Notes under the pieces: generated by a model | The model's database searches: none | Told to the model about the DNA's origin: nothing | What the model saw: the letters and a program-made list of their open reading frames with translations, nothing else | Made by a program: the position numbers and the translations under genes | From: Bacillota bacterium | GTDB lineage: Bacteria > Bacillota > UBA4882 > UBA8346 | Direction of reading: 5' to 3' | DNA length: 64,000 nt | Assembly: GCA_023394955.1 (NCBI GenBank) | Contig: JAEWZY010000050.1 | Coordinates: 1 to 64,000 of the forward strand | Shown: in pieces, positions 25,526 through 34,566 of the stretch | How the letters are laid out: each line of letters starts with the position of its first letter | How positions within the stretch are numbered: position 1 is the first letter of the stretch

Positions 25526-26901
25526 TCCCCAAACAAGATCCTAAAGTCAGAAAGTCCAATTTTGAAGAAGTTGCCCTTGGCTATACTAAAGAACAAGCCT
25601 TGGCTGAGGCTTCCCGGTGCTTGAATTGTAAAAAGCCTCTTTGTGTCCAGGGATGTCCGGTTGAGGTCAGTATCCCTGAATTCATAACTAAAGTCAAGGA
25701 AGGCGATTTTTTAGGAGCGGCCGCCAAAATCAAGGAAAAGAATAGTCTGCCGGCCATCTGTGGCCGGGTTTGCCCTCAAGAAAGCCAGTGTGAGTACTTA
25801 TGTATCTTAGGTAAGAAAGGCCAACCGGTAGCTATCGGAGCGTTGGAACGATTCGCCGCTGATCAAGCTGCAGCCGAGGCTGTAGGCGATCCGGACCCGA
25901 CTAATAAAACAAACTGCGACGCGGCGATCATCGGGGCAGGGCCGGCCGGATTGACTTGCGCGGCGGATTTGGCATTACAAGGCTTCGAGGTTACGGTTTT
26001 TGAGTCTTTGCATGAAGCCGGAGGGGTATTACAATACGGGATACCTCAATTTCGTCTTCCAAAAAACATCGTCGGTCGTGAAGTGGAATATATTAAAAAG
26101 TTAGGCGTCAAGATTGAGACCAGCGTATTGGTTGGGCAGACCGTAACCATCAAGGAACTGATGGCCCAAGGTTATGATACGGTTTTCATCGGGACCGGGG
26201 CCGGACTCCCTTATTTTTTAAATATTCCCGGTGAAAATTTGAACGGAGTTTATTCAGCCAATGAATTTTTAACCCGGGTCAACTTGATGAAAGCATACCG
26301 TTTTCCGGAATATGACACTCCGGTCCGGGTCGGTGAGAGGGTGGCGGTTGTCGGAGGCGGTAATGTGGCGATGGATGCGGCCCGGACCTCCCTGCGGTTA
26401 GGGGCGAAGGAAGTTTATATAGTCTATCGCCGTTCCCGGGATGAACTCCCGGCCCGGTATGAAGAGGTTGAAAACGCCGAAGAGGAAGGAATTATTTTTA
26501 AATTGTTAACTAACCCGACCCGGATTATCGGGAACGATCAAGGTGAAGTGGTTGCCTTGGAATGTATCCGGATGGAATTGGGTGAGCCCGACACCAGTGG
26601 TCGGCGTAAGCCGGTACCGGTTCCCAATTCGGAGTTTCAATTTCCGGTGGACAACGTGGTTGTAGCTATCGGGCAGGGTCCGAACCCGGTTTTATTAAGA
26701 AATACCCCTGGTTTGAAACTGAATAACCGAGGTTATATCGAGGTCGATCAGGAGACCTTGGAGACCAGCCTGCCTGGGGTTTTTGCCGGGGGGGATATTG
26801 TGACCGGAGCAGCTACCGTTATTGCGGCAATGGGCGCAGGCAAGAAAGCCGCCCGGCAGATGTTGGAATATTGTAAAAAAAACAAAGCTAAAGTTGGTTA
26901 A
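25510..26901 (+). CDS. nfnB: NADH-dependent ferredoxin:NADP oxidoreductase, subunit B (GltD-like)
   Basis: 463 residues. N-terminal Fe-S domain (CLNCKKPLCVQGCPV and CGRVCPQESQCEYLC) holding [4Fe-4S] clusters, FAD site (AAIIGAGPAGLTCA), NADP site (VAVVGGGNVAMDAARTSLRLG) and a C-terminal GVFAGGDIVTGAATV. This is the family that includes the glutamate synthase small subunit, but the tight overlap with nfnA and absence of gltB mark it as NfnB. ATG 25510 follows GGAGG. Ends at a hairpin terminator (26948). Confidence 0.9.
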   Translation: MSRQLVPKQDPKVRKSNFEEVALGYTKEQALAEASRCLNCKKPLCVQGCPVEVSIPEFITKVKEGDFLGAAAKIKEKNSLPAICGRVCPQESQCEYLCILGKKGQPVAIGALERFAADQAAAEAVGDPDPTNKTNCDAAIIGAGPAGLTCAADLALQGFEVTVFESLHEAGGVLQYGIPQFRLPKNIVGREVEYIKKLGVKIETSVLVGQTVTIKELMAQGYDTVFIGTGAGLPYFLNIPGENLNGVYSANEFLTRVNLMKAYRFPEYDTPVRVGERVAVVGGGNVAMDAARTSLRLGAKEVYIVYRRSRDELPARYEEVENAEEEGIIFKLLTNPTRIIGNDQGEVVALECIRMELGEPDTSGRRKPVPVPNSEFQFPVDNVVVAIGQGPNPVLLRNTPGLKLNNRGYIEVDQETLETSLPGVFAGGDIVTGAATVIAAMGAGKKAARQMLEYCKKNKAKVG

Positions 26902-26947
26902 TCTAGGCCGAAACGGCACATTCGTTTAAATAACTCTCATGGGGATT

Positions 26948-26978
26948 AAAGGCTGTCAATCTTCGGCAGTCTTTATTA
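26948..26978 (+). terminator. Terminator after nfnB
   Basis: AAAGGCTGTC and GGCAGTCTTT pair with two G-U wobbles, followed by ATTAATT. It touches the 3' end of the convergent CARDB-like gene. Confidence 0.6.
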
Positions 26979-27758
26979 ATTGGGGGCGATTATTCTTTGG
27001 AACCGGTTATTGTTTTCGTCCCTTTCGTCAATCATATTTTCGGAATCGATTACCGCGCTAATCTCTTCCGAATCCGATAAAGAAAGACTCCCGGTAATAT
27101 AGACTACTCTACCGTCGGGTTCGGTAAGTTTTCGACGGGGATCAATAGTTTTTAAGGGAACTCTGCCCCAGCTTTGGCCATTACGGTAGATTTCAAAATA
27201 GACCGGAACCCGGTCCCAATATTTTGGGTCGATCTTTTTCGACCCGGTATTAATTATTTGTATGGCTAGCAGGTTACCGTTAATAACCCAAAGATCAGTG
27301 ACGGCTAAATCAGGAGTAGGGCAGGCCAGTAGTTTTATAAAGGAGTTATTGGTTTTATTTGATTCGCGGACCGTATTTTGGGGATCGATGATAACCTGAA
27401 TTTGTGAGGCCTTATTAAGGATGATGTTCTTGGAGATATATATGGTTTTGGATTTTGGATAATGAAGTTTTTGGGAGGGATCACAAATTTTCAGGCTGAT
27501 CCCGCCCCAGAGTTTTTCGTCTTGATAGATAAACAGGGAAACCAAAGAGTGCTCCCAATATTTTTTGGGCAAATATCCGGCGCCTAAATTGGCTATTTCG
27601 ATAGCGAGCTGATTAAGGTCAGTCAGAAAGATGTCCGACACGGCCAAGTCCGGGAGCGATATGTCCGGATCGTTGTTGGAAACGGCATTGATATTAGAAA
27701 AATTGGCTACTGATGATAAAATGGAAAGAATTAGCAATAAAGGCAGTTTGAATCGCAT
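26976..27758 (-). CDS. Secreted protein with two CARDB-like repeats
   Basis: 260 residues. Signal peptide (MRFKLPLLLILSILSSVANF). Two homologous halves begin SLPDLAVSDIFLTDLNQLAIEI (about 34) and TPDLAVTDLWVINGNLLAIQI (about 148). Each ends with a CARDB-type Asn-rich turn (NTVRESNKTNN and NMIDERDENNN). CARDB domains are beta-sandwich surface modules for adhesion. It has no enzyme domain and no anchor. Monocistronic. Confidence 0.75.
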   Translation of the reverse strand: MRFKLPLLLILSILSSVANFSNINAVSNNDPDISLPDLAVSDIFLTDLNQLAIEIANLGAGYLPKKYWEHSLVSLFIYQDEKLWGGISLKICDPSQKLHYPKSKTIYISKNIILNKASQIQVIIDPQNTVRESNKTNNSFIKLLACPTPDLAVTDLWVINGNLLAIQIINTGSKKIDPKYWDRVPVYFEIYRNGQSWGRVPLKTIDPRRKLTEPDGRVVYITGSLSLSDSEEISAVIDSENMIDERDENNNRFQRIIAPN

Positions 27759-27977
27759 TCTGGACTACCCCCTTCTTTTTCCTTTATAATTAAATTAATA
27801 AGAAAGTTTTAGTTTGAACCCAGAGTGCTTTGATTAACAGAAACCCATCACCATTTATGTAAATAATTAGCCTAAAAATCCCCAAATCCTTTTTTTGTCA
27901 TTAAACTGGTCGGATACAACTTAGGTTGATAGGGGGTTATAATAAAGAGAGATAAATAATGTAGTGGAGTTGGAAAA

Positions 27978-28199
27978 ATGGTAGAACAGAATGTCGGACC
28001 GCTAGACCGGGCGACGCGGATTGTTCTAGGCGCCTTATTGATCGTAATCTGCTATGTTATACAAATAGGCGGAGTCATTGGCGACGGTATGGTTCTCTTG
28101 GGGGCTGTCTGGATTTGGGAAGGCCTCTTAGGGTACTGCTTATTATATGGAATACTTAATTGGTCGACCAAAAGACGAAAAAAGAAGACTTCAGTTTGA
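27978..28199 (+). CDS. DUF2892 (YgaP-like) membrane protein
   Basis: 73 residues. The opening VEQNVGPLDRATRIVLGALLI is the DUF2892 signature, with two membrane helices (about 16-33 and 38-58). Function unknown; related domains are fused to rhodaneses. The 219-base gap before it contains a TATAAT (27938-27943) with a weak -35 box. Its last codons are covered by the typA terminator hairpin. Confidence 0.8.
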   Translation: MVEQNVGPLDRATRIVLGALLIVICYVIQIGGVIGDGMVLLGAVWIWEGLLGYCLLYGILNWSTKRRKKKTSV

Positions 28200-28214
28200 A
28201 AATTGACTGAAGTC
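28187..28214 (-). terminator. Terminator for typA, overlapping the DUF2892 3' end
   Basis: GACTTCAGT and ACTGAAGTC form a perfect 9-bp stem with a 10-base loop. TTCTTTTTTCG follows on the minus strand. The left arm and loop lie within the DUF2892 coding sequence. Confidence 0.7.
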
Positions 28215-28230
28215 TCATTATTCAAGCGGA

Positions 28231-30072
28231 TTAACTCGCCTCTTGATCCCGGCTACGCTTGGCCGCCCGCTCCCGTTCACTCCGATCAAGGATCTTCTTG
28301 CGCATTCGGATTGATTTGGGAGTGACTTCCACCAGTTCATCGTCGGCGATATATTCCATCGCCTGTTCCAAGCTGAAGACTACCGGCGGAGTCAGCCGGA
28401 TTCCCTCTTCGGCGGTGCTGGAACGCATATTGGTCAAGTGCTTTTTCTTACAAACATTTACCTCGAGATCGCCTTCCCGGGAGTTTTCACCGACAATCAT
28501 TCCGGCATAGACTTGGTCCATCGGCTTGATGAAGAGCGTACCCCGTTCTTCCACGTTATGAATGGCATAGGCGGTTGCTTCTCCGGTTTCGAAAGCAAAA
28601 AGCGCTCCGCGGCTGCGGCCGGGGATTTCTCCTTTCCAGAGCCCATAATGGTCGAAAAGGTGGTGCATGATACCCTCGCCTTTGGTATCGGTCAGGAATT
28701 CGGAACGAAAACCAATCAAACCACGGGCTGGAATTAGGAACTCCAGTTTAAGATTGGATTCCCCAGCCGGTTGCATATTGAGGAGTTCGCCACGGCGGCC
28801 GCCGAGGTTCTCAATGATTCGACCGGAGAATTCCTCAGGTATATTGATGAAGAGCCGCTCATAGGGCTCGCATAATTCGCCGTTAATCTGCTTTAGGATC
28901 GGTTTCGGCTTTGAGATTTGAAGCTCATAGCCTTCGCGGCGCATCGTTTCGATTAGGATTCCCAGATGAAGTTCGCCCCGGCCGGAGACTTGAAAGGCAT
29001 CGGGGGCGTCGGTCTCAACCACTCTTAGGCTGACATTGGTCTCCGCTTCTTTCCAGAGCCTGCTCCGCAGGTGGCGAGAGGTGATATATTTGCCGTCCCT
29101 TCCGGCGAAAGGACTATCATTGATCATAAAGGTCATCGTCAGAGTAGGTTCATCCACGCTAAGCAGGGGTAAAGGAAGTGGATTATCCGGATCAGATACT
29201 GTCTCTCCGATATTGACTTGGCCTAGCCCGGCTACAGCCAAGATTTCGCCTGCGATGACCTGTTCAACCTCGCGGCGTTTTAGTCCTTCATAAGTCCAAA
29301 TCTTGCCGATTTTAATCGTCTCTACTTGGCCGTCTCGTTTACAGAGCCCAATCATTTGTCCTGCTTTCAAGGAACCGCTATAGATTCGTCCGATCCCGAC
29401 CCGGCCGACATATTCATCGTAATCCAAGGTGTTAATCTGCAGCTGGAGCGTTCCATTGGGGTCCACAGCCGGAGCGGGTATTTCCTTAATAATCATCTCA
29501 AAGAGAGGCTGCATATTTCTACCCGGTTCCCGGGTGTCTAGAGTAGCCACTCCTTGACGGGAGGAGCTGTAAATCACCGGAAAGTCCAATTGCCAGTCAT
29601 CGGCTTCCAGTTCGACAAAGAGGTCGAAGACTTCATTTAAAACTTCATCAGGCCGGGCGTCAGGCCGATCGATCTTATTAATGACTACAATGATCCGCAG
29701 GCCGACTTCGAGGGCTTTTCTCAGCACGAACTTGGTCTGGGCCATGGGGCCTTCAAAAGCGTCGACTAAGAGTAAGGCGCCGTCAACCATTCGTAAAACT
29801 CGTTCCACTTCACCACCGAAGTCGGCGTGGCCGGGAGTGTCGACGATGTTTATTTTAGTGGGGCCATAGGTTACAGAGGTATTTTTGGATAAGATGGTAA
29901 TACCCCGTTCCCGCTCTAAGTCGTTGGAGTCCATCACTCGTTCGACTAGGCGTTCATTCTCCCTGAAAGTACCGGCCTGCCGGAGAAGGCAGTCCACCAG
30001 AGTCGTTTTACCATGATCGACATGGGCGATAATGGCAATGTTTCTCATATTGTCAATTGTCTTTGATGTCAT
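28231..30072 (-). CDS. typA: Ribosome-associated GTPase TypA/BipA
   Basis: 613 residues, full length. EF-G-like G domain with AHVDHGKTTL (G1), RGITIL (G2), DTPGHADFGGEV (G3) and NKIDRPDARP (G4), then beta-barrel, EF-G III/V-like domains and the TypA-specific C-terminal domain (LTPPVVFSLEQAMEYI...ELVEVTP). It assists 50S subunit assembly and stress adaptation. ATG 30072 opens MTSKTIDNMRN. Monocistronic with its own terminator. Sequence is very well conserved. Confidence 0.95.
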   Translation of the reverse strand: MTSKTIDNMRNIAIIAHVDHGKTTLVDCLLRQAGTFRENERLVERVMDSNDLERERGITILSKNTSVTYGPTKINIVDTPGHADFGGEVERVLRMVDGALLLVDAFEGPMAQTKFVLRKALEVGLRIIVVINKIDRPDARPDEVLNEVFDLFVELEADDWQLDFPVIYSSSRQGVATLDTREPGRNMQPLFEMIIKEIPAPAVDPNGTLQLQINTLDYDEYVGRVGIGRIYSGSLKAGQMIGLCKRDGQVETIKIGKIWTYEGLKRREVEQVIAGEILAVAGLGQVNIGETVSDPDNPLPLPLLSVDEPTLTMTFMINDSPFAGRDGKYITSRHLRSRLWKEAETNVSLRVVETDAPDAFQVSGRGELHLGILIETMRREGYELQISKPKPILKQINGELCEPYERLFINIPEEFSGRIIENLGGRRGELLNMQPAGESNLKLEFLIPARGLIGFRSEFLTDTKGEGIMHHLFDHYGLWKGEIPGRSRGALFAFETGEATAYAIHNVEERGTLFIKPMDQVYAGMIVGENSREGDLEVNVCKKKHLTNMRSSTAEEGIRLTPPVVFSLEQAMEYIADDELVEVTPKSIRMRKKILDRSERERAAKRSRDQEAS

Positions 30073-30524
30073 TTAGGTTCACCTATACTTTCTATATTAA
30101 ATGGGCAGGATTATTTAGAACTGAGGCAGCCATATAATTCCAAAAGATAATCCCAGCATATATTTTATCCGCAACTATAAATTAAAACATGAATAGGCCG
30201 AGAATGCAAGGGAAATAGGGGAAATTTAACGGAGGTTTAAATTTTAAATGCCTAATTTATCAAATCTCATACTAGCGCCGTTGATAAAGATCCGGAGATA
30301 ATTTCCGGTACCTTCGTCTTCAAATCTCGGGGACATTAACATAATTGACGCCATTGGTGGAAGGGACGGATTTGTTTGAGGGTATAAATGTTGATGGAGG
30401 TGGCCTGGTTTCTTTCATTTACTCCTAGGTAGGCAAGAGACGCGAGCGTGGGAATAGCGCTCTGTCGCCTAGTTTCATCCTTATAATGTGCTCCGGCCAG
30501 CCGGGAGGAGATTGTTAGTAAAAG
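30073..30524. other. Long intergenic region between typA and the alr operon
   Basis: 452 bases with no credible gene. Noted features are an imperfect inverted repeat with TAGGC.. and ..GCCTA arms at about 30426-30474, a second short hairpin CTCC-GGC/GCC-GGGAG near 30490-30508 that could help end the alr transcript, and a GGAGG (near 30231) followed by a 17-codon frame that is too far away to be convincing. No T-box or known riboswitch motif was recognised. Confidence 0.4.
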
Positions 30525-30779
30525 TCAATCGGCTTCAATTAGGGCTAATACTTGTCCCGGTTCTACCATTTCTTCAGTCTCCGTTTCGATGACGATCAAC
30601 TTTCCATCTAAGGGTGAAGGAAGTAAAAAAGGTTCATCGTTAATATCCAATTCAACCAGGTCTTGGTCGATCTCCACCAGTTCGCCGACGGTTACCAGCC
30701 ATCGGCGGACAATCGTTAGGGATTCCTCCCCGCTTAGCAGCGGGACTTTAATCTCAACGATCCTTGGTCTAAGCTTCAT
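30525..30779 (-). CDS. Stand-alone lipoyl/biotinyl-domain-like protein without the modified lysine
   Basis: 84 residues with the fold pattern of a lipoyl domain: RRWLVTVGELVEIDQDLVELD, then LLPSPLDGKLIVI and VEPGQVLALIEAD. In real lipoyl domains the hairpin reads E(T/S)DK; here the aligned positions are D-I-N-D (45-48), so no lysine is available. It is translationally coupled to alr (11-base overlap) and is the last gene of acpS-nnr-alr. It may be a structural or protein-binding relic; what it does is unknown. Confidence 0.7.
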   Translation of the reverse strand: MKLRPRIVEIKVPLLSGEESLTIVRRWLVTVGELVEIDQDLVELDINDEPFLLPSPLDGKLIVIETETEEMVEPGQVLALIEAD

Positions 30780-31911
30780 TCAAATATCTCCTGGGAACTC
30801 GATCACTGATCATACAAGTTACTTCATAATTAATGGTGCCCAAATGAGCGCCGATTTCTTCAGCGGTTATTCTTTCCGTTCCTTGGGAGCCGATCAGGAC
30901 CACTTCTTGGCCGATCTCCACCGGTTCATCGCCGACATCCACCATACATAGATCCATACAAATTGACCCTACAATCGGAAACCTTTTTCCGGAGATTAAG
31001 GCCTCGGCCTTGCCGGAGAGCCTCCGGGACCATCCATCGGCATATCCGATGGGTAGGGTGGCAATGGTGGTCTCCGCGGGAGTGAGATACTTTCGCCCGT
31101 AACTAATGGCTGACCCTTGAGGAACCCTTTTTTTGAAAACAACCTTTGTTTTTAAGGAAAAGGCCGGTTGAAGCCGGATCTTATCAATTTTAACTTCTGA
31201 AGAGGGATACATCCCATAAAGAATTAACCCGGGACGGACCAGATTATAATAGGCTAACGGCAGGTCAATTATACCCGCGCTATTAGCCAAATGGGCTTTG
31301 GAAGGAAGCAATCCTTCAGTTTTAAGATCGACAATGACTTTATTGAAAGTTTTCATTTGGAGTCTAGCATACTCTTTATCCAGTTCGTCGGCAGTAGCCA
31401 GATGAGAGAAGATCCCCTCGAAAACTATTCCCGGAAGGGGTTGCATTTTTTTGATGAAAACGATGCCTTCATTGGCGGGAATCCCGATCCGGTTCATTCC
31501 GGTGTCGATCTTCACATGAAATGGGACTTCTTTTCCCGCGGCAGCCGCCATCCTTGACAAAGCTACCGCCGGTTCCAACATACAAATGGTTGGAGTGAGA
31601 TCAAACCGGACCATAATCTCGGCCTGGTCGGTTTGCAGAGGACTAAAGACTAAAATTGGAGCGGTGATACCGGCTTTGCGGAGGGCGATTCCTTCTTCGG
31701 GCAAAGCCACACCCAAACGGTCAGCGCCTGATTGCAGAAGTGTTTGGGCGATTTTAACCACGCCATGTCCATAAGCTTCCGCTTTAACGACTGCCATAAT
31801 CTCGACCGTCGGGCCGGTTAATCGTCGAGTTTCAGTAAAATTATGACGGACCGCATTAAGATCGATCTCGACCCAGACCGGCCTGATAATATCTTGGTAC
31901 CTACTGCTCAT
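30769..31911 (-). CDS. alr: Alanine racemase
   Basis: 380 residues, fold-type III PLP enzyme converting L- to D-alanine for peptidoglycan. The PLP lysine motif is VVKAEAYGHG (about 41-50), the catalytic Tyr lies in the AISYGRKY region, and the C-terminal beta domain has YADGWSRRLSG and GSICMDLCMVDV. ATG 31911 overlaps the nnr stop by four bases. With ddl (58.2 kb) and murI (47.1 kb) the window supplies most D-amino-acid steps of cell-wall synthesis. Confidence 0.94.
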   Translation of the reverse strand: MSSRYQDIIRPVWVEIDLNAVRHNFTETRRLTGPTVEIMAVVKAEAYGHGVVKIAQTLLQSGADRLGVALPEEGIALRKAGITAPILVFSPLQTDQAEIMVRFDLTPTICMLEPAVALSRMAAAAGKEVPFHVKIDTGMNRIGIPANEGIVFIKKMQPLPGIVFEGIFSHLATADELDKEYARLQMKTFNKVIVDLKTEGLLPSKAHLANSAGIIDLPLAYYNLVRPGLILYGMYPSSEVKIDKIRLQPAFSLKTKVVFKKRVPQGSAISYGRKYLTPAETTIATLPIGYADGWSRRLSGKAEALISGKRFPIVGSICMDLCMVDVGDEPVEIGQEVVLIGSQGTERITAEEIGAHLGTINYEVTCMISDRVPRRYLNEA

Positions 31912-33398
31912 TTTAACACCTTCTTGACCGCTGCCGGATATTTTCCTATTAAATCATTGGTAATGATTCCCGTAGGGCCATACTTGTCCTTGGCTAGATC
32001 TCCAGCCAAACCGTGAAGATAAGTCCCGCACGCCGCCGCTTCTGTGGTTCCCATTCCTTGGGCTAATAACCCTCCGATAATCCCGGCTAAGGCGTCACCC
32101 ATTCCGGCAGTAGCCATTCCCGGATTTCCGGTGGGATTGATAAAAATATTTCCGCCGTTATCAGCAATGATGCTGCGGGCGCCTTTAAGAACCAGAGTTC
32201 CGCCCCATTCCTTGGCAAAACGGCGTGCGATCTCAATTCGGTTACCCTGAATCTCAGCCGTCGATAATCCGGACATCCGGGACATTTCCCCAGGGTGGGG
32301 GGTGAGGATGAACGGAAAACTAAATTCCCGTAAGTTAACGGATTCCGTGGCTAAAAGATTTAGCCCGTCGGCGTCAATGACCAAAGGCGCTTTGCATTTA
32401 GTCAATAGCTCCTTGAATAAATTCAAGCTTTGCTCTCCGGCAGAGGCCCCGGGGCCAAAAATAACCGCCGCTGCTTTATCCAAAAGAGCCAAAATCCGGT
32501 CCCAAGAGGTGGCCATCACCTCAGCCGGTTTCTCTGGAAAAGCATTGAAGTTTTGTATTCCGGCTGTAACCAAACCAGCGCCAGCCCGTAATGCTCCTAA
32601 GGAACATAAAGCTACGGCTCCGGTCATTCCCATTGCCCCACCAATAATCAGAACATGGCCGCAACTACCTTTATGAGCGGTCGGAATCCGTTCCGGCAAT
32701 AACCCTCCTACTTCAGGGATTGTTAAACAATTCATTTTCAGGCTTTCGGATTCGAGTAACAGAGCCGGAAAGCCGATTGGGTCAATTACTAATTCGCCGC
32801 AGGCTTCTGCGCCTGGGTAAACCAACAACCCGGGTTTGGGTAGCCCGAAACTGACTGTAATAGTTGCTTTGATGGCTATTTCGCCGACTTGGCCATTGTT
32901 GGCATTAACTCCCGAAGGGATATCCACCGCTACTATAGGCTTTTTTGAGCCGTTAATCATGGTGATGATCGAGGCCAGGCACCCGCCGGGAGACCCTATA
33001 GCACCGGTTCCCAACAAGGCGTCGACAATTAAATCGGCCTGTTGCAATTCCTGAGCGCTGATCTCTTGCCAATTAACTATGGGAAGCCCGAACTTTGCCG
33101 CTGAAGACAGATTTTGCGAAGCAAGGCCGGAAAACTGAGAAGGCTCAAAAGCTAAAACCACTCTAACCTCAGCGGCGGATTCAATCAACAGTCTTGCTAA
33201 AGCCAGTCCGTCTCCGCCATTATTTCCTTTGCCACAGAAAATATATATTTTTTGCCCAGCCAAATTGAAATGCTCCTGAATTATGCGGAGCAGGGCCAAA
33301 GCAGCCCGTTCCATTAGGACCGCTCCGGGAATTAGATAATCTTCCTGAGCCAGACGGTCAATTTGTTTCATTTCGGCGGCAGTCGCCACTTTCATCAT
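31908..33398 (-). CDS. nnr: Bifunctional NAD(P)H-hydrate epimerase/dehydratase
   Basis: 496 residues. The N-terminal YjeF epimerase domain (FCGKGNNGGDGLALARLL) interconverts R- and S-NADHX. The C-terminal ribokinase-like dehydratase (GHVLIIGGAMGMTGA, VIDADGLNLL, ILTPHPGEMSRM, NPTGNPGMATAGMGDALAG) restores NADH with ADP. ATG 33398 gives a four-base ATGA overlap with the acpS stop; the longer frame to 33446 would run far into acpS. Metabolite-repair gene, commonly found between acpS and alr in Bacillota. Confidence 0.92.
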   Translation of the reverse strand: MMKVATAAEMKQIDRLAQEDYLIPGAVLMERAALALLRIIQEHFNLAGQKIYIFCGKGNNGGDGLALARLLIESAAEVRVVLAFEPSQFSGLASQNLSSAAKFGLPIVNWQEISAQELQQADLIVDALLGTGAIGSPGGCLASIITMINGSKKPIVAVDIPSGVNANNGQVGEIAIKATITVSFGLPKPGLLVYPGAEACGELVIDPIGFPALLLESESLKMNCLTIPEVGGLLPERIPTAHKGSCGHVLIIGGAMGMTGAVALCSLGALRAGAGLVTAGIQNFNAFPEKPAEVMATSWDRILALLDKAAAVIFGPGASAGEQSLNLFKELLTKCKAPLVIDADGLNLLATESVNLREFSFPFILTPHPGEMSRMSGLSTAEIQGNRIEIARRFAKEWGGTLVLKGARSIIADNGGNIFINPTGNPGMATAGMGDALAGIIGGLLAQGMGTTEAAACGTYLHGLAGDLAKDKYGPTGIITNDLIGKYPAAVKKVLK

Positions 33399-33763
33399 CC
33401 ATCGCCCGCTTCCAAAATAACTTGAGCCACGGCGTACTCTTTGCAATGAGAAATACTCAGATGAACTCGGCCAACCCGGTTTTCGGTTAAGAATAACCGG
33501 ACTTTGCCGGTGGGTTCCAAAAAAGGGGCCCCTTTGGGATCATGCCGGACTTCGATTTCCTGCCATGAAAAATTGGACAAACCGGTTCCCATAGCTTTCA
33601 AGATAGCTTCTTTGGCCGCAAAAAAGCCAGCCAACCGGTGAGCTAACATTTTACTTTCATGGATCTCAGCTTCGGTAAAAACCCGCTCGCAAAAAAGAGG
33701 GTTTTCAATTGCCTTAGCGATCCGGGAAATTTTAATCAAGTCGACTCCGTTACCGATAATCAA
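33395..33763 (-). CDS. acpS: Holo-[acyl-carrier-protein] synthase
   Basis: 122 residues, usual length. It transfers 4'-phosphopantetheine from CoA to ACP. The two signature motifs are GVDLIKISR (about 6-14, with the Mg-binding Asp) and FFAAKEAILKAMGTG (about 47-61, with the second acidic ligand). The HLSISHCKEYAVAQVI end is typical. First gene of acpS-nnr-alr-lipoyl-like, 17 bases after the orphan cheR, which may therefore be part of the same transcript. Confidence 0.93.
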   Translation of the reverse strand: MIIGNGVDLIKISRIAKAIENPLFCERVFTEAEIHESKMLAHRLAGFFAAKEAILKAMGTGLSNFSWQEIEVRHDPKGAPFLEPTGKVRLFLTENRVGRVHLSISHCKEYAVAQVILEAGDG

Positions 33764-33780
33764 AGCGATTCCTTCCAGCC

Positions 33781-34566
33781 TTAAGTATTTGAATTAAATG
33801 GTTTCTGATAGAAAGAAATTGAACTGCTAATAAAGCCCATTTTTTTATAGTTTAACAGTGGCTCCGTACCGCCGACCAGCAGATAACCGCCGAGCTTTAA
33901 AGATTCATAAAATTTTTGATAAAGGACTTTCTTAGCCTCTTCCGTAAAATAAATAACCACATTGCGGCAGAGTATCAGATCAAAACTGTCGAAAAATGGG
34001 TCCTTTAATAAATTATGACTTAAGAATTCAACCATACTTTTTACAGTATCATTTAAATAATACCGGTTGTTTTGAATTGTAAAATATTTGGCTAAAAATT
34101 GCGGAGGCAGATTTTTAAGGTCATTGTATTCATAAACCCCTTCACGGGCTTTAGCCAGGATCATTTGATCGATATCGGTCCCAAAAATTTGGACCCGATC
34201 GGCGGCGCCCAGTTCCTGTACTATTAAAGCTACTGAATATGGTTCGGCCCCATTGGAACACCCCGCGCTCCAGATCCTTAAATGGGAATTGTTATTTAAT
34301 AATTCGGGGAGCACCCGCTGCCATAATTCTTCAAAGCGTTCCGGGTTGCGAAAGAATTCCGAAACATTGATGGTTAGCTTTTTAACAAATTCTTTATACC
34401 GCTGGGGATTGGTCTTTAACAGTTCGAAACAACGATCGTAATTAGAAACCTCCCAAGACTGCATTAGGGAATGAATCCGGCGATCCATTTGTTGGCTTTT
34501 ATATTCACTAAGATCAATTCCTACCAATTGGCCGGCTAGTCTTTTAAATTCCTGATAATCGATCAA
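33781..34566 (-). CDS. cheR: CheR-type protein methyltransferase (second copy, outside the che operon)
   Basis: 261 residues. N-terminal helical domain, then the SAM-binding Rossmann fold with RIWSAGCSNGAEPYSVALI, GTDIDQMILAKAREG, and DLILCRNVVIYF. It methylates glutamates of chemoreceptors. A second CheR lies in the che operon at 44497; the two differ clearly in sequence. It sits directly upstream of acpS-nnr-alr, unrelated in function. It probably serves a different receptor set or a non-chemotaxis pathway (inference). Confidence 0.88.
   Translation of the reverse strand: MIDYQEFKRLAGQLVGIDLSEYKSQQMDRRIHSLMQSWEVSNYDRCFELLKTNPQRYKEFVKKLTINVSEFFRNPERFEELWQRVLPELLNNNSHLRIWSAGCSNGAEPYSVALIVQELGAADRVQIFGTDIDQMILAKAREGVYEYNDLKNLPPQFLAKYFTIQNNRYYLNDTVKSMVEFLSHNLLKDPFFDSFDLILCRNVVIYFTEEAKKVLYQKFYESLKLGGYLLVGGTEPLLNYKKMGFISSSISFYQKPFNSNT

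Noticed and set aside
28438..28737. Long antisense frames inside typA
   Set aside because: They mirror the codon bias of a highly conserved gene and have no start signals or homology.
30073..30524. T-box or riboswitch upstream of the alr operon or typA
   Set aside because: The region lies downstream of the alr operon, and the T-box core (AGGGTGG.ACCGCG) is absent.
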